This document shows, in pieces, positions 23,467 to 31,610 of a stretch of 64,000 bases of DNA. Location: the NCBI RefSeq assembly GCF_035645195.1, contig NZ_DASQNA010000041.1, positions 62,001-126,000 of the forward strand, written 5' to 3'. The position numbers and the translations under genes are program-made. The DNA comes from Paenibacillus sp. Lineage in GTDB: Bacteria > Bacillota > Bacilli > Paenibacillales > YIM-B00363. Positions within the stretch are counted from its first letter, which is position 1, and each line of letters begins with the position of its first letter. The notes beneath the pieces were generated by a model. The model did no database searches. It had not been told where the DNA came from and worked only from the letters and a program-made list of their open reading frames with translations.

Positions 23467-24783
23467 TTAAGAGATGGGCCGCTCGGCGGCGTCTAGCGGC
23501 TCGAACAGCAGCTCGACTCGGTTTTTCCCGCTGCGTTTCGCCCGGTAGAGCGCGCGGTCGGCTCGGTCGATCAGCGGCAGCGCGTCCGCCGATGCCGGAT
23601 GCGCGGTGTGCGACGCGCCGACGCTGATCGTAACGTAAGGCGCCGCGTCGGATGCGGCGTGGGGAATCGCGAGCGAGGCGACGGTTTCCCGCAGCCGCTC
23701 GGCGACGACCGCGGCGCCGGAAGCGTCCGTATCCGGCAGCAGCACCGCGAATTCCTCCCCGCCGTAGCGGGCCAGAACGTCGGCGGGGCGCTGCAAAACG
23801 GCGGCGGCCGCCTCCGTGACGCGCCGCAGGCAATCGTCGCCTTCTAGATGACCGTACCTATCGTTGAACTTCTTGAAATTATCGATATCGAACAGAAGCA
23901 GGGAGAGCGGCCGCCTCGTGCGCTTCGCCCGTTTCGTCTCGCGCTGCAGCGCCGCGTCGAAATATCTGCGGTTCGCAACATTGGTAAGGCCGTCGAGCTG
24001 GGACAGCTTCTGCAGCCGTTCCTTCTCGAGGCTTCGCTTCGTTACGTCGCGAAGGACGACCTGCATCAGCTTCCTGCCGTTATGCTCGACGAACGCGCAC
24101 GTGCCTTCGACGTCGATCGTCTCGCCGTTCGTGCGCACGAGCTTCGTCTCGAACGGAGGAATGTCGGCCGCGGCCGTCTGGCGCATGCGCTGAATTCTGG
24201 CGTTCATTCCGCGCCGAACGTCGGGCAGGAACGCGTAAAAATCCGAGCCGGTCAGCGATTCGGGGCGGTCCGCAAGCACGAGGCGGGCGTAGGCCTCGTT
24301 GCAGAACACGATCTTCCCTTCGTCGTGAATCAAAATCGAATCCGGGGACAGCTGGACGAGCGTCCGGTACCGTTCTTCGCTTTCTCGAACTCTTCGTTCG
24401 GATCGTTTGCGCTCCGTAATATCCCGGGTCACCCCGAGCAGCGTATCCGGCCGGCCGTTCTCGTCGTAGAACGGGGTGAGCGTCGTTTCTACAATCAAAT
24501 CGACGCCCTGAAAGACGACCGGTTCCTCGTATTTGATCGACCGCCGCTGCGTAACCGCTTCCGTAAAACGCTCTTGCACGAAGTCGATGACGTCGTCCGG
24601 GAGCGTCTGCTGCAGCGTGCGGTTCAGGAATCCGCTTTCTATGTATCCGGTATGACGCAAGTAGGCCGGGTTTACCGCAGCGAACCGGAACGTGAACGGC
24701 GGCTCGTCGCCCTCTACCGTCGTCAAAAAGATCAAATCGTCCGTCGTATCGATATACAGCTTGGATAACTTCGAAACATCCAC
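23467..24783 (-). CDS. PAS-PAS-GGDEF diguanylate cyclase
   Basis: A 438-residue soluble protein. PAS 1 spans about residues 10-125, ending GVTRDITERKRSE; PAS 2 spans about 135-250, ending VVLRDVTKRS. The GGDEF domain (about 265-425) has the intact active site GGEEF and, exactly five residues before it, RPAD, a canonical RxxD product-inhibition site. It should therefore make c-di-GMP under feedback control and sense a small ligand or redox state through the PAS domains. The start is GTG with GGGGAGA nine bases upstream. It is the only protein in the window with a fully conventional cyclase site and lies 1.1 kb from the c-di-GMP riboswitch. Confidence 0.93.
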   Translation of the reverse strand: MDVSKLSKLYIDTTDDLIFLTTVEGDEPPFTFRFAAVNPAYLRHTGYIESGFLNRTLQQTLPDDVIDFVQERFTEAVTQRRSIKYEEPVVFQGVDLIVETTLTPFYDENGRPDTLLGVTRDITERKRSERRVRESEERYRTLVQLSPDSILIHDEGKIVFCNEAYARLVLADRPESLTGSDFYAFLPDVRRGMNARIQRMRQTAAADIPPFETKLVRTNGETIDVEGTCAFVEHNGRKLMQVVLRDVTKRSLEKERLQKLSQLDGLTNVANRRYFDAALQRETKRAKRTRRPLSLLLFDIDNFKKFNDRYGHLEGDDCLRRVTEAAAAVLQRPADVLARYGGEEFAVLLPDTDASGAAVVAERLRETVASLAIPHAASDAAPYVTISVGASHTAHPASADALPLIDRADRALYRAKRSGKNRVELLFEPLDAAERPIS

Positions 24784-24841
24784 CGTCTCGTATCTCCCCT
24801 TGGGTCGCCGCCGAGTTGTCCGTTCTTACGAGAATACTTAA

Positions 24842-24850
24842 AAGTATATC
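24842..24850 (-). promoter_or_regulatory. extended -10 promoter of the diguanylate cyclase gene
   Basis: On the minus strand TGA-TATACT (24850-24842) forms an extended -10; the -35 is weak. It lies about 60 bases from the GTG start. Confidence 0.4.
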
Positions 24851-24996
24851 ATATCGAGGGCGGTTTGACGCCGCTGTTTTGTCAAGATTTCGCGGTTGAT
24901 TCCGTTTGTTTTTGTGAAAAAGATACAAATCTATGCCTCTCGCCGCAAGAAGTTATGGCGGAATTGTGATATGAACCGAATTTGATGGAATGGATA

Positions 24997-25026
24997 TTTA
25001 CATCTGCCCGCTCCTTCTAATATAGT
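24997..25026 (+). promoter_or_regulatory. sigma-A promoter of the nucleoside transporter operon
   Basis: TTTACA (24997-25002), an 18-base spacer and TATAGT (25021-25026). The transcript leader to the ATG would be about 100 bases. Confidence 0.65.
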
Positions 25027-25076
25027 ATATTAAATACTAAAATTTTAAGCGATTCATAGGTGCTAGCTTGTCATCG

Positions 25077-25106
25077 ATCAATCGGCGCGTTGCGCGCTTT
25101 ATTGAT
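25077..25106 (+). repeat. inverted repeat in the transporter leader
   Basis: ATCAAT (25077-25082) and ATTGAT (25101-25106) flank a GCGC-rich inner hairpin, ending 15-20 bases before the ribosome site. It could affect mRNA stability or act as an operator; no known element recognised. Confidence 0.35.
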
Positions 25107-25135
25107 ATAAAAGAGAAACATAGGAGGACGGGAAA

Positions 25136-26224
25136 ATGAGAAATAAAGGTTGGTTGCTGGCGGCATGTCTCGTGCTGCTCATGTCGATCGTAGCCGCGTG
25201 CGGAGGAGGCGCTGCCGAACCGGCTGGCGGCTCCGGCGCGAGCGGCGCCGGGACGGCCGGCGGCGAAGCTGCCGCGGAGGAAGCTCCGGCGGACGCGGCG
25301 CCCGCGAAAATCGCGGTCGTGTTCGCGACGGGCGGCCTCGGCGACAAATCGTTCAACGATAACGGCTACGCCGGCATCGAAAGAGCGAAAGCCGAGCTCG
25401 GCATCGAGTACGACTACGTCGAGCCGCAAGAAATTTCCGAGTTCGAGACGCATCACCGCGAATTTGCGAAAGCGGGCGAATACGCGCTGATCGTCGGCAT
25501 CGGCTTCGACCAAGTCGACGCGATCGGCAAAGTAGCGGCCGAATTCCCTGACCAGAAATTCCTGCTGATCGACTCCGTCGTCGAAGCGCCGAACGTCGCT
25601 TCCGCGATCTTCAAAGCGCACGAAGGCGCCTTCCTCGCCGGCGCGCTGTCCGCGAAGAAATCCGAAACGAAGAAAATCGGCTTCGTCGGCGGCATGGACA
25701 TTCCGCTTATCAACGCGTTCCTGGCGGGATACGAAGCCGGCGCGAAATTCGCGGAGCCGTCGACGGAAGTGCTCGTCAACTACGTCGGCGCATGGAACGA
25801 CCCGAACACCGGCAAGGAGATGGCGGTCTCGATGTACGACGGCGGCGCGGACATCGTGTACGCGGCGGCCGGCGGCTCCGGACTCGGCGTCTTCACGGCG
25901 GCGGGGGAGAAAGGCAAATGGGCGGTCGGCGCGGACATGGTGCCGTCGCAAATGCCGGACGTCCTGTCCTCCACGACGGTCAAGCGAGTCGATAACGTCG
26001 TATTCGACAACGTGAAGGCGGTCGTCGAGGGTACGTGGTCCGGCGGCCTGCAGGACCTCGGCCTTAAAGAGGAAGCGGTCGGTTACAGCGTGGAAGGTTC
26101 CAACATCGAAACGGCCCAAGAGGCGATCGATTTCGTCGAAGATTTGAAGGCGAAGATCATCGCAGGCGAAATCGTCGTGCCGAGCGCACTGGATCAAGTC
26201 GAGCCGTTCCTCGCAGGTCAATAA
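25136..26224 (+). CDS. nupN: BMP-family nucleoside-binding lipoprotein
   Basis: A 362-residue lipoprotein. The signal peptide runs MRNKGWLLAACLVLLMSIVAAC, with lipobox VAAC giving the lipidated Cys. A low-complexity Ala/Gly/Glu linker (about 24-55) follows, then the PnrA/Med-type binding domain with VFATGGLGDKSFNDNGYAGI and VGGMDIPLINAFLAGYEAG. It captures purine nucleosides outside the membrane for the ABC transporter encoded next. AGGAGG precedes the ATG. Gene order matches B. subtilis nupNOPQ (yufNOPQ), a guanosine uptake system. The symbol is by that analogy; a different nucleoside is possible. Confidence 0.88.
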   Translation: MRNKGWLLAACLVLLMSIVAACGGGAAEPAGGSGASGAGTAGGEAAAEEAPADAAPAKIAVVFATGGLGDKSFNDNGYAGIERAKAELGIEYDYVEPQEISEFETHHREFAKAGEYALIVGIGFDQVDAIGKVAAEFPDQKFLLIDSVVEAPNVASAIFKAHEGAFLAGALSAKKSETKKIGFVGGMDIPLINAFLAGYEAGAKFAEPSTEVLVNYVGAWNDPNTGKEMAVSMYDGGADIVYAAAGGSGLGVFTAAGEKGKWAVGADMVPSQMPDVLSSTTVKRVDNVVFDNVKAVVEGTWSGGLQDLGLKEEAVGYSVEGSNIETAQEAIDFVEDLKAKIIAGEIVVPSALDQVEPFLAGQ

Positions 26225-26237
26225 GCAAGAAACCGAG

Positions 26238-26276
26238 AAGTAAGGGTATGGATTCCGTACCCTTACTTTCTTTCTG
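26238..26276 (+). terminator. attenuating hairpin between binding protein and ATPase genes
   Basis: AAGTAAGGGTA / TACCCTTACTT, an 11-bp perfect stem followed by TCTTTCT. The T-tract is broken, so partial termination or 3' stabilisation of the lipoprotein message is likely. Confidence 0.65.
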
Positions 26277-26295
26277 AAACAAGGGGGATTCGCGT

Positions 26296-27828
26296 ATGTA
26301 CGCAGTGGAGATGCTCGGCATCACGAAGCGGTTCGGCCCTACGACGGCGAACGACGGGGTGACGCTGCAAATTCGTTCCGGCGAAATTCACAGCCTGCTC
26401 GGCGAGAACGGCGCGGGCAAAACGACGCTGATGAAAATGCTATACGGCATGCTTCGTCCGGACGCGGGCGACATTCGCATCCGCGGCGAAAGCCGGACGC
26501 TGCACAGCCCGTCGGATGCGATCGAGCTCGGCATCGCCATGGTGCACCAGCATTTCATGCTGGTGGACGCGCTCACCGTCGCGGAAAACATCGTGCTCGG
26601 ATACGAGCCGCGGAAAGGCGCGCTGTTCGACGCGAAGCGGGCGGAGCGGGAGGTCGCCGCGCTCGCGGAGCGGTTCGGCATGAAGCTGGACCCGCGGCAG
26701 AAGGTCGGCGATTTGCCGGTCGGCGCCAAGCAGCGGGTGGAGATTCTCAAGGCGCTGTACCGGAAGGCCGATGTGCTGATCCTCGACGAGCCGACCGCGG
26801 TGCTGACGCCGCTCGAGGTCGGCGATCTGTTCCGCGTCCTGCGCGAGCTCCGCAGTGAAGGCAAGACGATCGTCATTATTACGCATAAGCTCAAGGAAAC
26901 GATGGAGCTCGCGGACCGCGCGACCGTGCTGCGGGGCGGCGTCGTCGTCGCGACCGTCGAGACGAAGGAGACCGACGCCGAACGACTCGCGGAGCTGATG
27001 GTCGGCCGGAAAGTGTCGTTCGAACCGGCTCCGCCGTCCGCGCATGCGGAGCGGACGCCGCTGCTCGAGATCAAGAACGTCACGATGACGAAGCGGCGCG
27101 TCCCGGTGCTGCGCCAGATCGACCTGACGCTGTACAGCGGGGAAATCGTGGGCATCGCCGGCGTCGAAGGCAACGGTCAAACCGAACTGATCGAGGCGAT
27201 CACCGGACTGCATCCGATCGACGAAGGCGAGATTCGCTTTCGCGGCGAGGACGTCACGCGCGCGGCGCCGCTCGAGCGGATCGCCGCGGGCATCGGCCAC
27301 ATCCCGGAGGATCGCAATAAGCTCGGGCTCGTCGGCGCCTTCTCCTTGAAGGACAACTCGATCCTGGGGCTGCATCGCAGACCCGCGTTCCAACGGTACC
27401 GCATCCTGCGCACCTCCCGCATTCACGAGCATGCGAAGGTAATTCGCGAGCGTTACAACATTAAGTCCGCCAGCGTAGAGACGCCGGCGCGCGCGCTGTC
27501 CGGCGGCAATCAGCAAAAAATCGTCATCGGACGCGTGCTGTCGCAAAACCCGGACGTGATCGTCGCGGCTCAGCCGACGCGGGGCGTCGATATCGGCGCC
27601 ATCGAGTACATTCATGAGCGGTTGATCGAAATGCGGGACCGCGGGAAGGCGATATTGCTAATCTCGGCGGAGCTCGACGAAATTCGCAAGCTGAGCGACC
27701 GGATCGCCGTCTTGTACGAAGGCCGCATCGCGGCCGTCGGCAGCAAAGATTCGTTCACGGAGAACGAGCTCGGCGCGCTCATGACGATCGGTTCGGCGGA
27801 CGCGGAAGGCAAAGGAGGATCCCGGTGA
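26296..27828 (+). CDS. nupO: nucleoside ABC transporter ATPase (two nucleotide-binding domains)
   Basis: A 510-residue tandem ABC ATPase. NBD1 has Walker A GENGAGKTT (about residues 37-45), the divergent signature PVGAKQRVEI and Walker B VLILDEPT. NBD2 has a divergent P-loop, GVEGNGQTEL, signature LSGGNQQK and VIVAAQPTRGVDIG in place of a classic Walker B. This arrangement, with one competent and one degenerate site, is usual for RbsA/NupO-type importers. Cytoplasmic, powering the two permeases that follow. AAGGGGGA precedes the ATG; its stop overlaps the permease start (GTGA). Confidence 0.93.
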   Translation: MYAVEMLGITKRFGPTTANDGVTLQIRSGEIHSLLGENGAGKTTLMKMLYGMLRPDAGDIRIRGESRTLHSPSDAIELGIAMVHQHFMLVDALTVAENIVLGYEPRKGALFDAKRAEREVAALAERFGMKLDPRQKVGDLPVGAKQRVEILKALYRKADVLILDEPTAVLTPLEVGDLFRVLRELRSEGKTIVIITHKLKETMELADRATVLRGGVVVATVETKETDAERLAELMVGRKVSFEPAPPSAHAERTPLLEIKNVTMTKRRVPVLRQIDLTLYSGEIVGIAGVEGNGQTELIEAITGLHPIDEGEIRFRGEDVTRAAPLERIAAGIGHIPEDRNKLGLVGAFSLKDNSILGLHRRPAFQRYRILRTSRIHEHAKVIRERYNIKSASVETPARALSGGNQQKIVIGRVLSQNPDVIVAAQPTRGVDIGAIEYIHERLIEMRDRGKAILLISAELDEIRKLSDRIAVLYEGRIAAVGSKDSFTENELGALMTIGSADAEGKGGSR

Positions 27829-28877
27829 TCGCGCGAATAAAATCTTGGTTTTCGATAAAAGAAATCGGCTCGATGGCCGGCATCCTGCTGCTGTCTTTCG
27901 TCGTCGGCGCTCTCGTGCTCGCGGCGGCCGGCTACGACCCGTTCGAGGCGTACGCCGCGCTCGCGAAAGGCGCTTTCGGCGACATGGACGCCGTCGCGAA
28001 CACGCTGGCGAAGGCGACGCCGCTCGTGTTCACCGGCCTCGCGGTCGCCATCGCCTTCCGCGGAGGACTGTTCAATATCGGCGCGGAAGGACAGCTTTAT
28101 CTCGGCGCGCTCGCCGCGGCGCTTGCCGGCGTGTACTTCAACGGGCTGCCGGGGGCGCTGCATATCGCCGTCGTCATGATCCTCGCGGGCGCCGCGGGGG
28201 CGCTCTGGTCGTCGATCGCCGGCTTCATGAAGGTGCGATGGCAGGCGCATGAGGTGATCGTGACGATCATGCTGAACTATATCGCACTATCGCTGACGGA
28301 TTATCTCGTCAATTACAAGTTTAAAGCCGAAGGCATGGTTCCGCGGACGGAACAAATCGCGGAGAGCGCGCAGCTGCTGCGGCTCGTGGCGCACAGCCAA
28401 TGGACGATCGGCTTCTTGTTCGCTTTGGCGGCGGCCGGCTTTGCGTATTGGTTTTTGAAGCATACCGTGTCCGGTTACGAAATTCGGGCCGTCGGCTCGA
28501 ACGCGGACGCCGCAAGAACGGGCGGCGTCTCCGTCGGGAAGCGCATCGTGTTCGCGATGGCGGCAAGCGGCGCGTTCGCCGGCCTCGCCGGCGCCGTCGA
28601 AGTGATGGGCGTGCATCATTACTTCATTAAAGGCATTTCCCCGGGCTATGGCTTCGACGGCATCGCCGTCGCCGTGCTCGCGAAAAACCACCCGCTCGCC
28701 ATCGTGCTGTCGGCGATTTTGTTCGGGGCGCTGCGTTCCGGCTCGATGCTGCTCGACCGGACGACCGACGTGCCGGGCGATTTTGTCATCATCATCCAAG
28801 CGCTGGTCATCCTATTCGTGGCCATCCCTTGGGCGTTCCGGAAACTGAAGCTGAAGAAACGGGGGGGAGCGCGATGA
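27825..28877 (+). CDS. nupP: nucleoside ABC transporter permease 1
   Basis: A 350-residue integral membrane protein of the branched-chain/BMP permease family with about nine helices. GGLFNIGAEGQLYLGALAAA (about residues 80-99) is the family signature, and AVGSNADAARTGGVSVGKRI is the cytoplasmic coupling segment. The start is GTG with AAAGGAGG upstream, overlapping the ATPase stop. It partners the next permease as a heterodimeric channel. Confidence 0.92.
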   Translation: MIARIKSWFSIKEIGSMAGILLLSFVVGALVLAAAGYDPFEAYAALAKGAFGDMDAVANTLAKATPLVFTGLAVAIAFRGGLFNIGAEGQLYLGALAAALAGVYFNGLPGALHIAVVMILAGAAGALWSSIAGFMKVRWQAHEVIVTIMLNYIALSLTDYLVNYKFKAEGMVPRTEQIAESAQLLRLVAHSQWTIGFLFALAAAGFAYWFLKHTVSGYEIRAVGSNADAARTGGVSVGKRIVFAMAASGAFAGLAGAVEVMGVHHYFIKGISPGYGFDGIAVAVLAKNHPLAIVLSAILFGALRSGSMLLDRTTDVPGDFVIIIQALVILFVAIPWAFRKLKLKKRGGAR

Positions 28878-29806
28878 GCGCGGAAAACTACGAGTTTCTC
28901 GTGTCGCTGCTGGCCAGCTGCCTCAGGATCTCGATCCCGATCGCCTTCGCCGCTCTCGGCGCGATCTTCTGCGAACGGGCGGGCATCGTGAACATCGGTC
29001 TCGAGGGGATGATGCTCGTCGGCGCGTTCGCGGGGGTGCTTGGCTCCGACCTCACCGGCAGCGCGTACGTCGGGCTGTTGTTCGCGATCGCCGCGGGCGG
29101 GCTGTTCGGTCTCATTCATGCCGTATTAACGATCCAGTACAAAACGGATCATATCATTAGCGGCCTCGGTATCAACTTGCTGGCGCTCGGCTTGACGACG
29201 GTGCTGCTGCAGCTCATTTGGGGCAACCGAGGCAAGTCGGACGAGGTGGCGGGGCTTGGCACCGTGACGATTCCGGGCCTCTCGGACATTCCGGTCGTCG
29301 GCCAGTTATTCGGCACCGCATCGATTTTGTTTTATGTCCTGATCGTCGCCGTCGTCCTGTCTTGGATCGTGCTGTACAAAACGGTGTTCGGACTTCGGCT
29401 GCGCGTCATCGGCGACAACCCGCAGGTCGCGGACACGCTCGGCGTGAACGTGTACCGCATGCAGTATACTTGCGTCATTTTGTGCGGCATGCTGGCGGGC
29501 ATCGGCGGGGCGTACTTGTCGATCGGCGACATTAATTTGTTCGGGCGCGACATGGTCGCGGGGCGCGGCTACATCGCGCTCGCCGCCACGATCTTCGGCG
29601 GGTGGAACCCGCTCGGCACGTATGCCGGCAGCCTGCTGTTCGGTCTCGCGCAAGGGCTGCAAATTCGGCTTCAGCTGCTGAAGGTGCCGGTCCAGTTCGT
29701 GGAAATGCTGCCGTACGCGCTCACCTTGCTCGCCCTGATCGTCTTTCGGAAAAGCAGCCGAGCGCCGCTGGCGGCGGGGAAACATTTTCGCAGAGGAGAA
29801 GGATAA
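28874..29806 (+). CDS. nupQ: nucleoside ABC transporter permease 2
   Basis: A 310-residue permease, about eight to nine helices, with the signature ERAGIVNIGLEGMMLVGAFAG (about residues 36-56) and RVIGDNPQVADTLGVNVYRM as coupling loop. The start at 28874 overlaps the upstream stop (ATGA) and follows GGGGGGAG. A longer frame to 28829 would run into the previous gene without a ribosome site. The product pairs with the first permease. Confidence 0.92.
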   Translation: MSAENYEFLVSLLASCLRISIPIAFAALGAIFCERAGIVNIGLEGMMLVGAFAGVLGSDLTGSAYVGLLFAIAAGGLFGLIHAVLTIQYKTDHIISGLGINLLALGLTTVLLQLIWGNRGKSDEVAGLGTVTIPGLSDIPVVGQLFGTASILFYVLIVAVVLSWIVLYKTVFGLRLRVIGDNPQVADTLGVNVYRMQYTCVILCGMLAGIGGAYLSIGDINLFGRDMVAGRGYIALAATIFGGWNPLGTYAGSLLFGLAQGLQIRLQLLKVPVQFVEMLPYALTLLALIVFRKSSRAPLAAGKHFRRGEG

Positions 29807-29808
29807 TC

Positions 29809-30276
29809 ATGCAACCGACGAAACAAGTGTCTCCGCTCGTAGAACTATTGCAATTGAAGCCTCACATTGAAGGCGGCTGGTACCGCGAAATGTGGCGGAC
29901 TGAATTCGAAATTCCGAAATCGCTGCTCGGCGGCGAATATTCCGGCGCGCGCCCGGCCGCGACGTCCGTCTATTTCCTGCTGCATCCCGGCGAAGTGTCG
30001 GCATGGCATAAAGTGCTGTCCGACGAGCTGTGGCTGTGGCATTCCGGCAGCCCGATCGCGCTGACGCTCGGCGGCGACGGGGACGATCCGAAAGCGGCGA
30101 AAGAGATTGTGCTCGGCACCGACTGGAGCGCGGGGCAGGAACCGCAGGCGCTCGTGCCCGGCGGCGTATGGCAGACGGCGCGGCCGCTCGGCGACGAGCC
30201 GGCCCTCGTCACCTGCATCGTGGCGCCCGGGTTCCATTACGACGATTTCAAGCTGGTCGATAAGGCGAAAACGTAA
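29809..30276 (+). CDS. cupin-fold DUF985 protein
   Basis: A 155-residue single-domain cupin of the DUF985 (Cupin_5) family. The characteristic text is LKPHIEGGWYREMWRT, SVYFLLHPGEVSAWHKVLSDELWLWHSG, VPGGVWQTA and CIVAPGFHYDDF. The function is not established; some relatives are treated as sugar-epimerase-like. The start is two bases after the permease stop, behind AGAGGAGAAGG, so it is the fifth gene of the nup-type operon. That placement hints at a link to nucleoside or ribose metabolism, which is inference. Confidence 0.88.
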   Translation: MQPTKQVSPLVELLQLKPHIEGGWYREMWRTEFEIPKSLLGGEYSGARPAATSVYFLLHPGEVSAWHKVLSDELWLWHSGSPIALTLGGDGDDPKAAKEIVLGTDWSAGQEPQALVPGGVWQTARPLGDEPALVTCIVAPGFHYDDFKLVDKAKT

Positions 30277-30316
30277 ACGACAAGAGCCTCCCCTTCCCGG
30301 GGAGGCTCTTGTCGTT
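30276..30316. terminator. bidirectional terminator hairpin
   Basis: An 18-bp perfect stem, AACGACAAGAGCCTCCCC / its complement, with a 5-base loop. It overlaps the stop codons of the convergent cupin and GerB genes. Confidence 0.88.
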
Positions 30317-31451
30317 ACCGGTCGGCGTTCGCGCCCGGCATCGGGCCGCTCGCGCCGACGGCGCCGCGAATGAAGACGACGGCGGCCAGCAGCAGCGGGA
30401 TCGCGTATTGGAGCGGCACGTGCATCGTCTTCGGGACGAGCTCCAGTCCGGTTTCGAGATGTTCGACGACGTTGCGCGCCATTTTCAGCGATGCGACGTA
30501 CGCGGCGGCCGCGACCGCGACGATCGGCAGCCAGGCCGGAACGTTCCACTGCCGCAGCAGGCATCGAATGCCGGCGACGGCGGCATAACCGAACGCAGCG
30601 ATCTTGAAGAAGGCGCTGATGACGAGCGTGGACAGGACGAGCGCGTCCATCCGCTGGACGAAGTCGCCGATGCTGATGCGCCGCGTCGTCTCGAGGAACG
30701 GGAACTGCGAACCCGCCGCGTATTGGGCGCCCAGCACGGCGATATCGACGGCGCGGATGGCGGCGAGCAGCAAGCCGCTCAGCACGATCGCCGACGCGCC
30801 GGCCGGCCATGCGGATTTGCGGCGCTTCAAGGCGGGGAGAATCGCCGCGAACGCGATCGTCTCCCCGAACGGGAACGTCGCGGTCAGGGGAAACGCGGTC
30901 GCGAGCACCGGCTTCCAGCCGTTCTCGAGCACGGGAAGCAGCTGTTCGGGCTTCACCGCCTGCGGTGAAAGAAACAGGGCGGCGAGCAGAAACAAGATAA
31001 ACGACACCGCGATCAGCAAAAACAGCTCCCCAGCCTTGCCGATCGTGCCCAAGCCGAGATAGACGCCGTACAGGACAACGAGCAACAGCAGCCCGTTCAC
31101 GACGAACAGGGGCGTTTCATTGTAATTGGTCGCGATGAGCAAATCGCCGACGTCGCGAAGGATACGCCCGGCGATGTATATAAAATATGCGATGTAGACG
31201 ACGGCGATCGGGTAACCGATCCAACGCCCTAAAATAATCGGAATGTAGTCGGTCACCGGGCGGTCGGGATAATGCGAGTACAAGTAACAATAAACAGCGA
31301 AGATCCCGACGCTGGGCAACATGCCGAGCAGCACGGCGAGCCACGCGTCCTGCTTCGCGTCCATGCCTAGGCCGACGACGATGGCGCTGCCGAGTTCGAA
31401 TAAAAACATGAACGAAAACAATTGAAAGGACGTCAAGTTCCCCCGGACCAT
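30315..31451 (-). CDS. GerB-family spore germination permease (orphan, divergent)
   Basis: A 378-residue inner-membrane protein with about ten helices, of the GerAB/ArcD/ProY transporter family. Family-like segments are LTSFQLFSFMFLFELGSAIVVG, DYIPIILGRWIGYPIAVVYIAYF, RDVGDLLIATNYNETPLF and LPVLENGWKPVL. B subunits bind germinants in the spore inner membrane. Start: GGGAGGGG lies seven bases before ATG 31451; the ATG at 31457 is too close, and longer frames into the neighbour are spurious. It is divergent from a complete GerA-GerC-2TM-GerB operon, so the locus has two B subunits. It ends on a shared hairpin terminator. Confidence 0.9.
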   Translation of the reverse strand: MVRGNLTSFQLFSFMFLFELGSAIVVGLGMDAKQDAWLAVLLGMLPSVGIFAVYCYLYSHYPDRPVTDYIPIILGRWIGYPIAVVYIAYFIYIAGRILRDVGDLLIATNYNETPLFVVNGLLLLVVLYGVYLGLGTIGKAGELFLLIAVSFILFLLAALFLSPQAVKPEQLLPVLENGWKPVLATAFPLTATFPFGETIAFAAILPALKRRKSAWPAGASAIVLSGLLLAAIRAVDIAVLGAQYAAGSQFPFLETTRRISIGDFVQRMDALVLSTLVISAFFKIAAFGYAAVAGIRCLLRQWNVPAWLPIVAVAAAAYVASLKMARNVVEHLETGLELVPKTMHVPLQYAIPLLLAAVVFIRGAVGASGPMPGANADR

Positions 31452-31490
31452 CGCCATTCCCCTCCCGCCGGTGAACGGCTCCTTTTCCTT

Positions 31491-31521
31491 TATTTTGGTT
31501 CGGAACCGGATTTTCCATGCG
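31491..31521 (-). promoter_or_regulatory. possible sigma-G promoter for the orphan GerB gene
   Basis: On the minus strand, CGCATG (31521-31516), an 18-base spacer, then CAAAATA (31497-31491). The -10 matches CATnnTA with one mismatch; the -35 matches TGMATA at 4 of 6. Confidence 0.35.
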
Positions 31522-31549
31522 TACGTGTGAGCGCCGTCGCGATTCCAGC

Positions 31550-31579
31550 TGATTAGAAAATGGAATTTTACGCAAAATA
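31550..31579 (+). promoter_or_regulatory. sigma-G-like promoter of the germinant-receptor operon
   Basis: TGATTA (31550-31555), a 17-base spacer, CAAAATA (31573-31579): one mismatch in each box against TGMATA / CATnnTA. Transcription would begin near 31586, ruling out an ATG at 31560 and supporting the ATG at 31611. Confidence 0.5.
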
Positions 31580-31610
31580 CCCCTATGTCACAGCGAAGGG
31601 CGGGAGAAGC

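Larger units (their letters stand above)
24784..25135. other. 352-base divergent intergenic region
   Basis: No supported gene. The left part holds the diguanylate cyclase promoter; the right part holds the nup-type promoter at 24997-25026, a roughly 100-base leader and a hairpin near 25077-25106. I looked for a purine riboswitch in the leader and did not see its conserved core. Confidence 0.6.

Noticed and set aside
24784-25135. Purine riboswitch expected before a nucleoside transporter
   Set aside because: The conserved purine aptamer core and loop-loop elements are not present.
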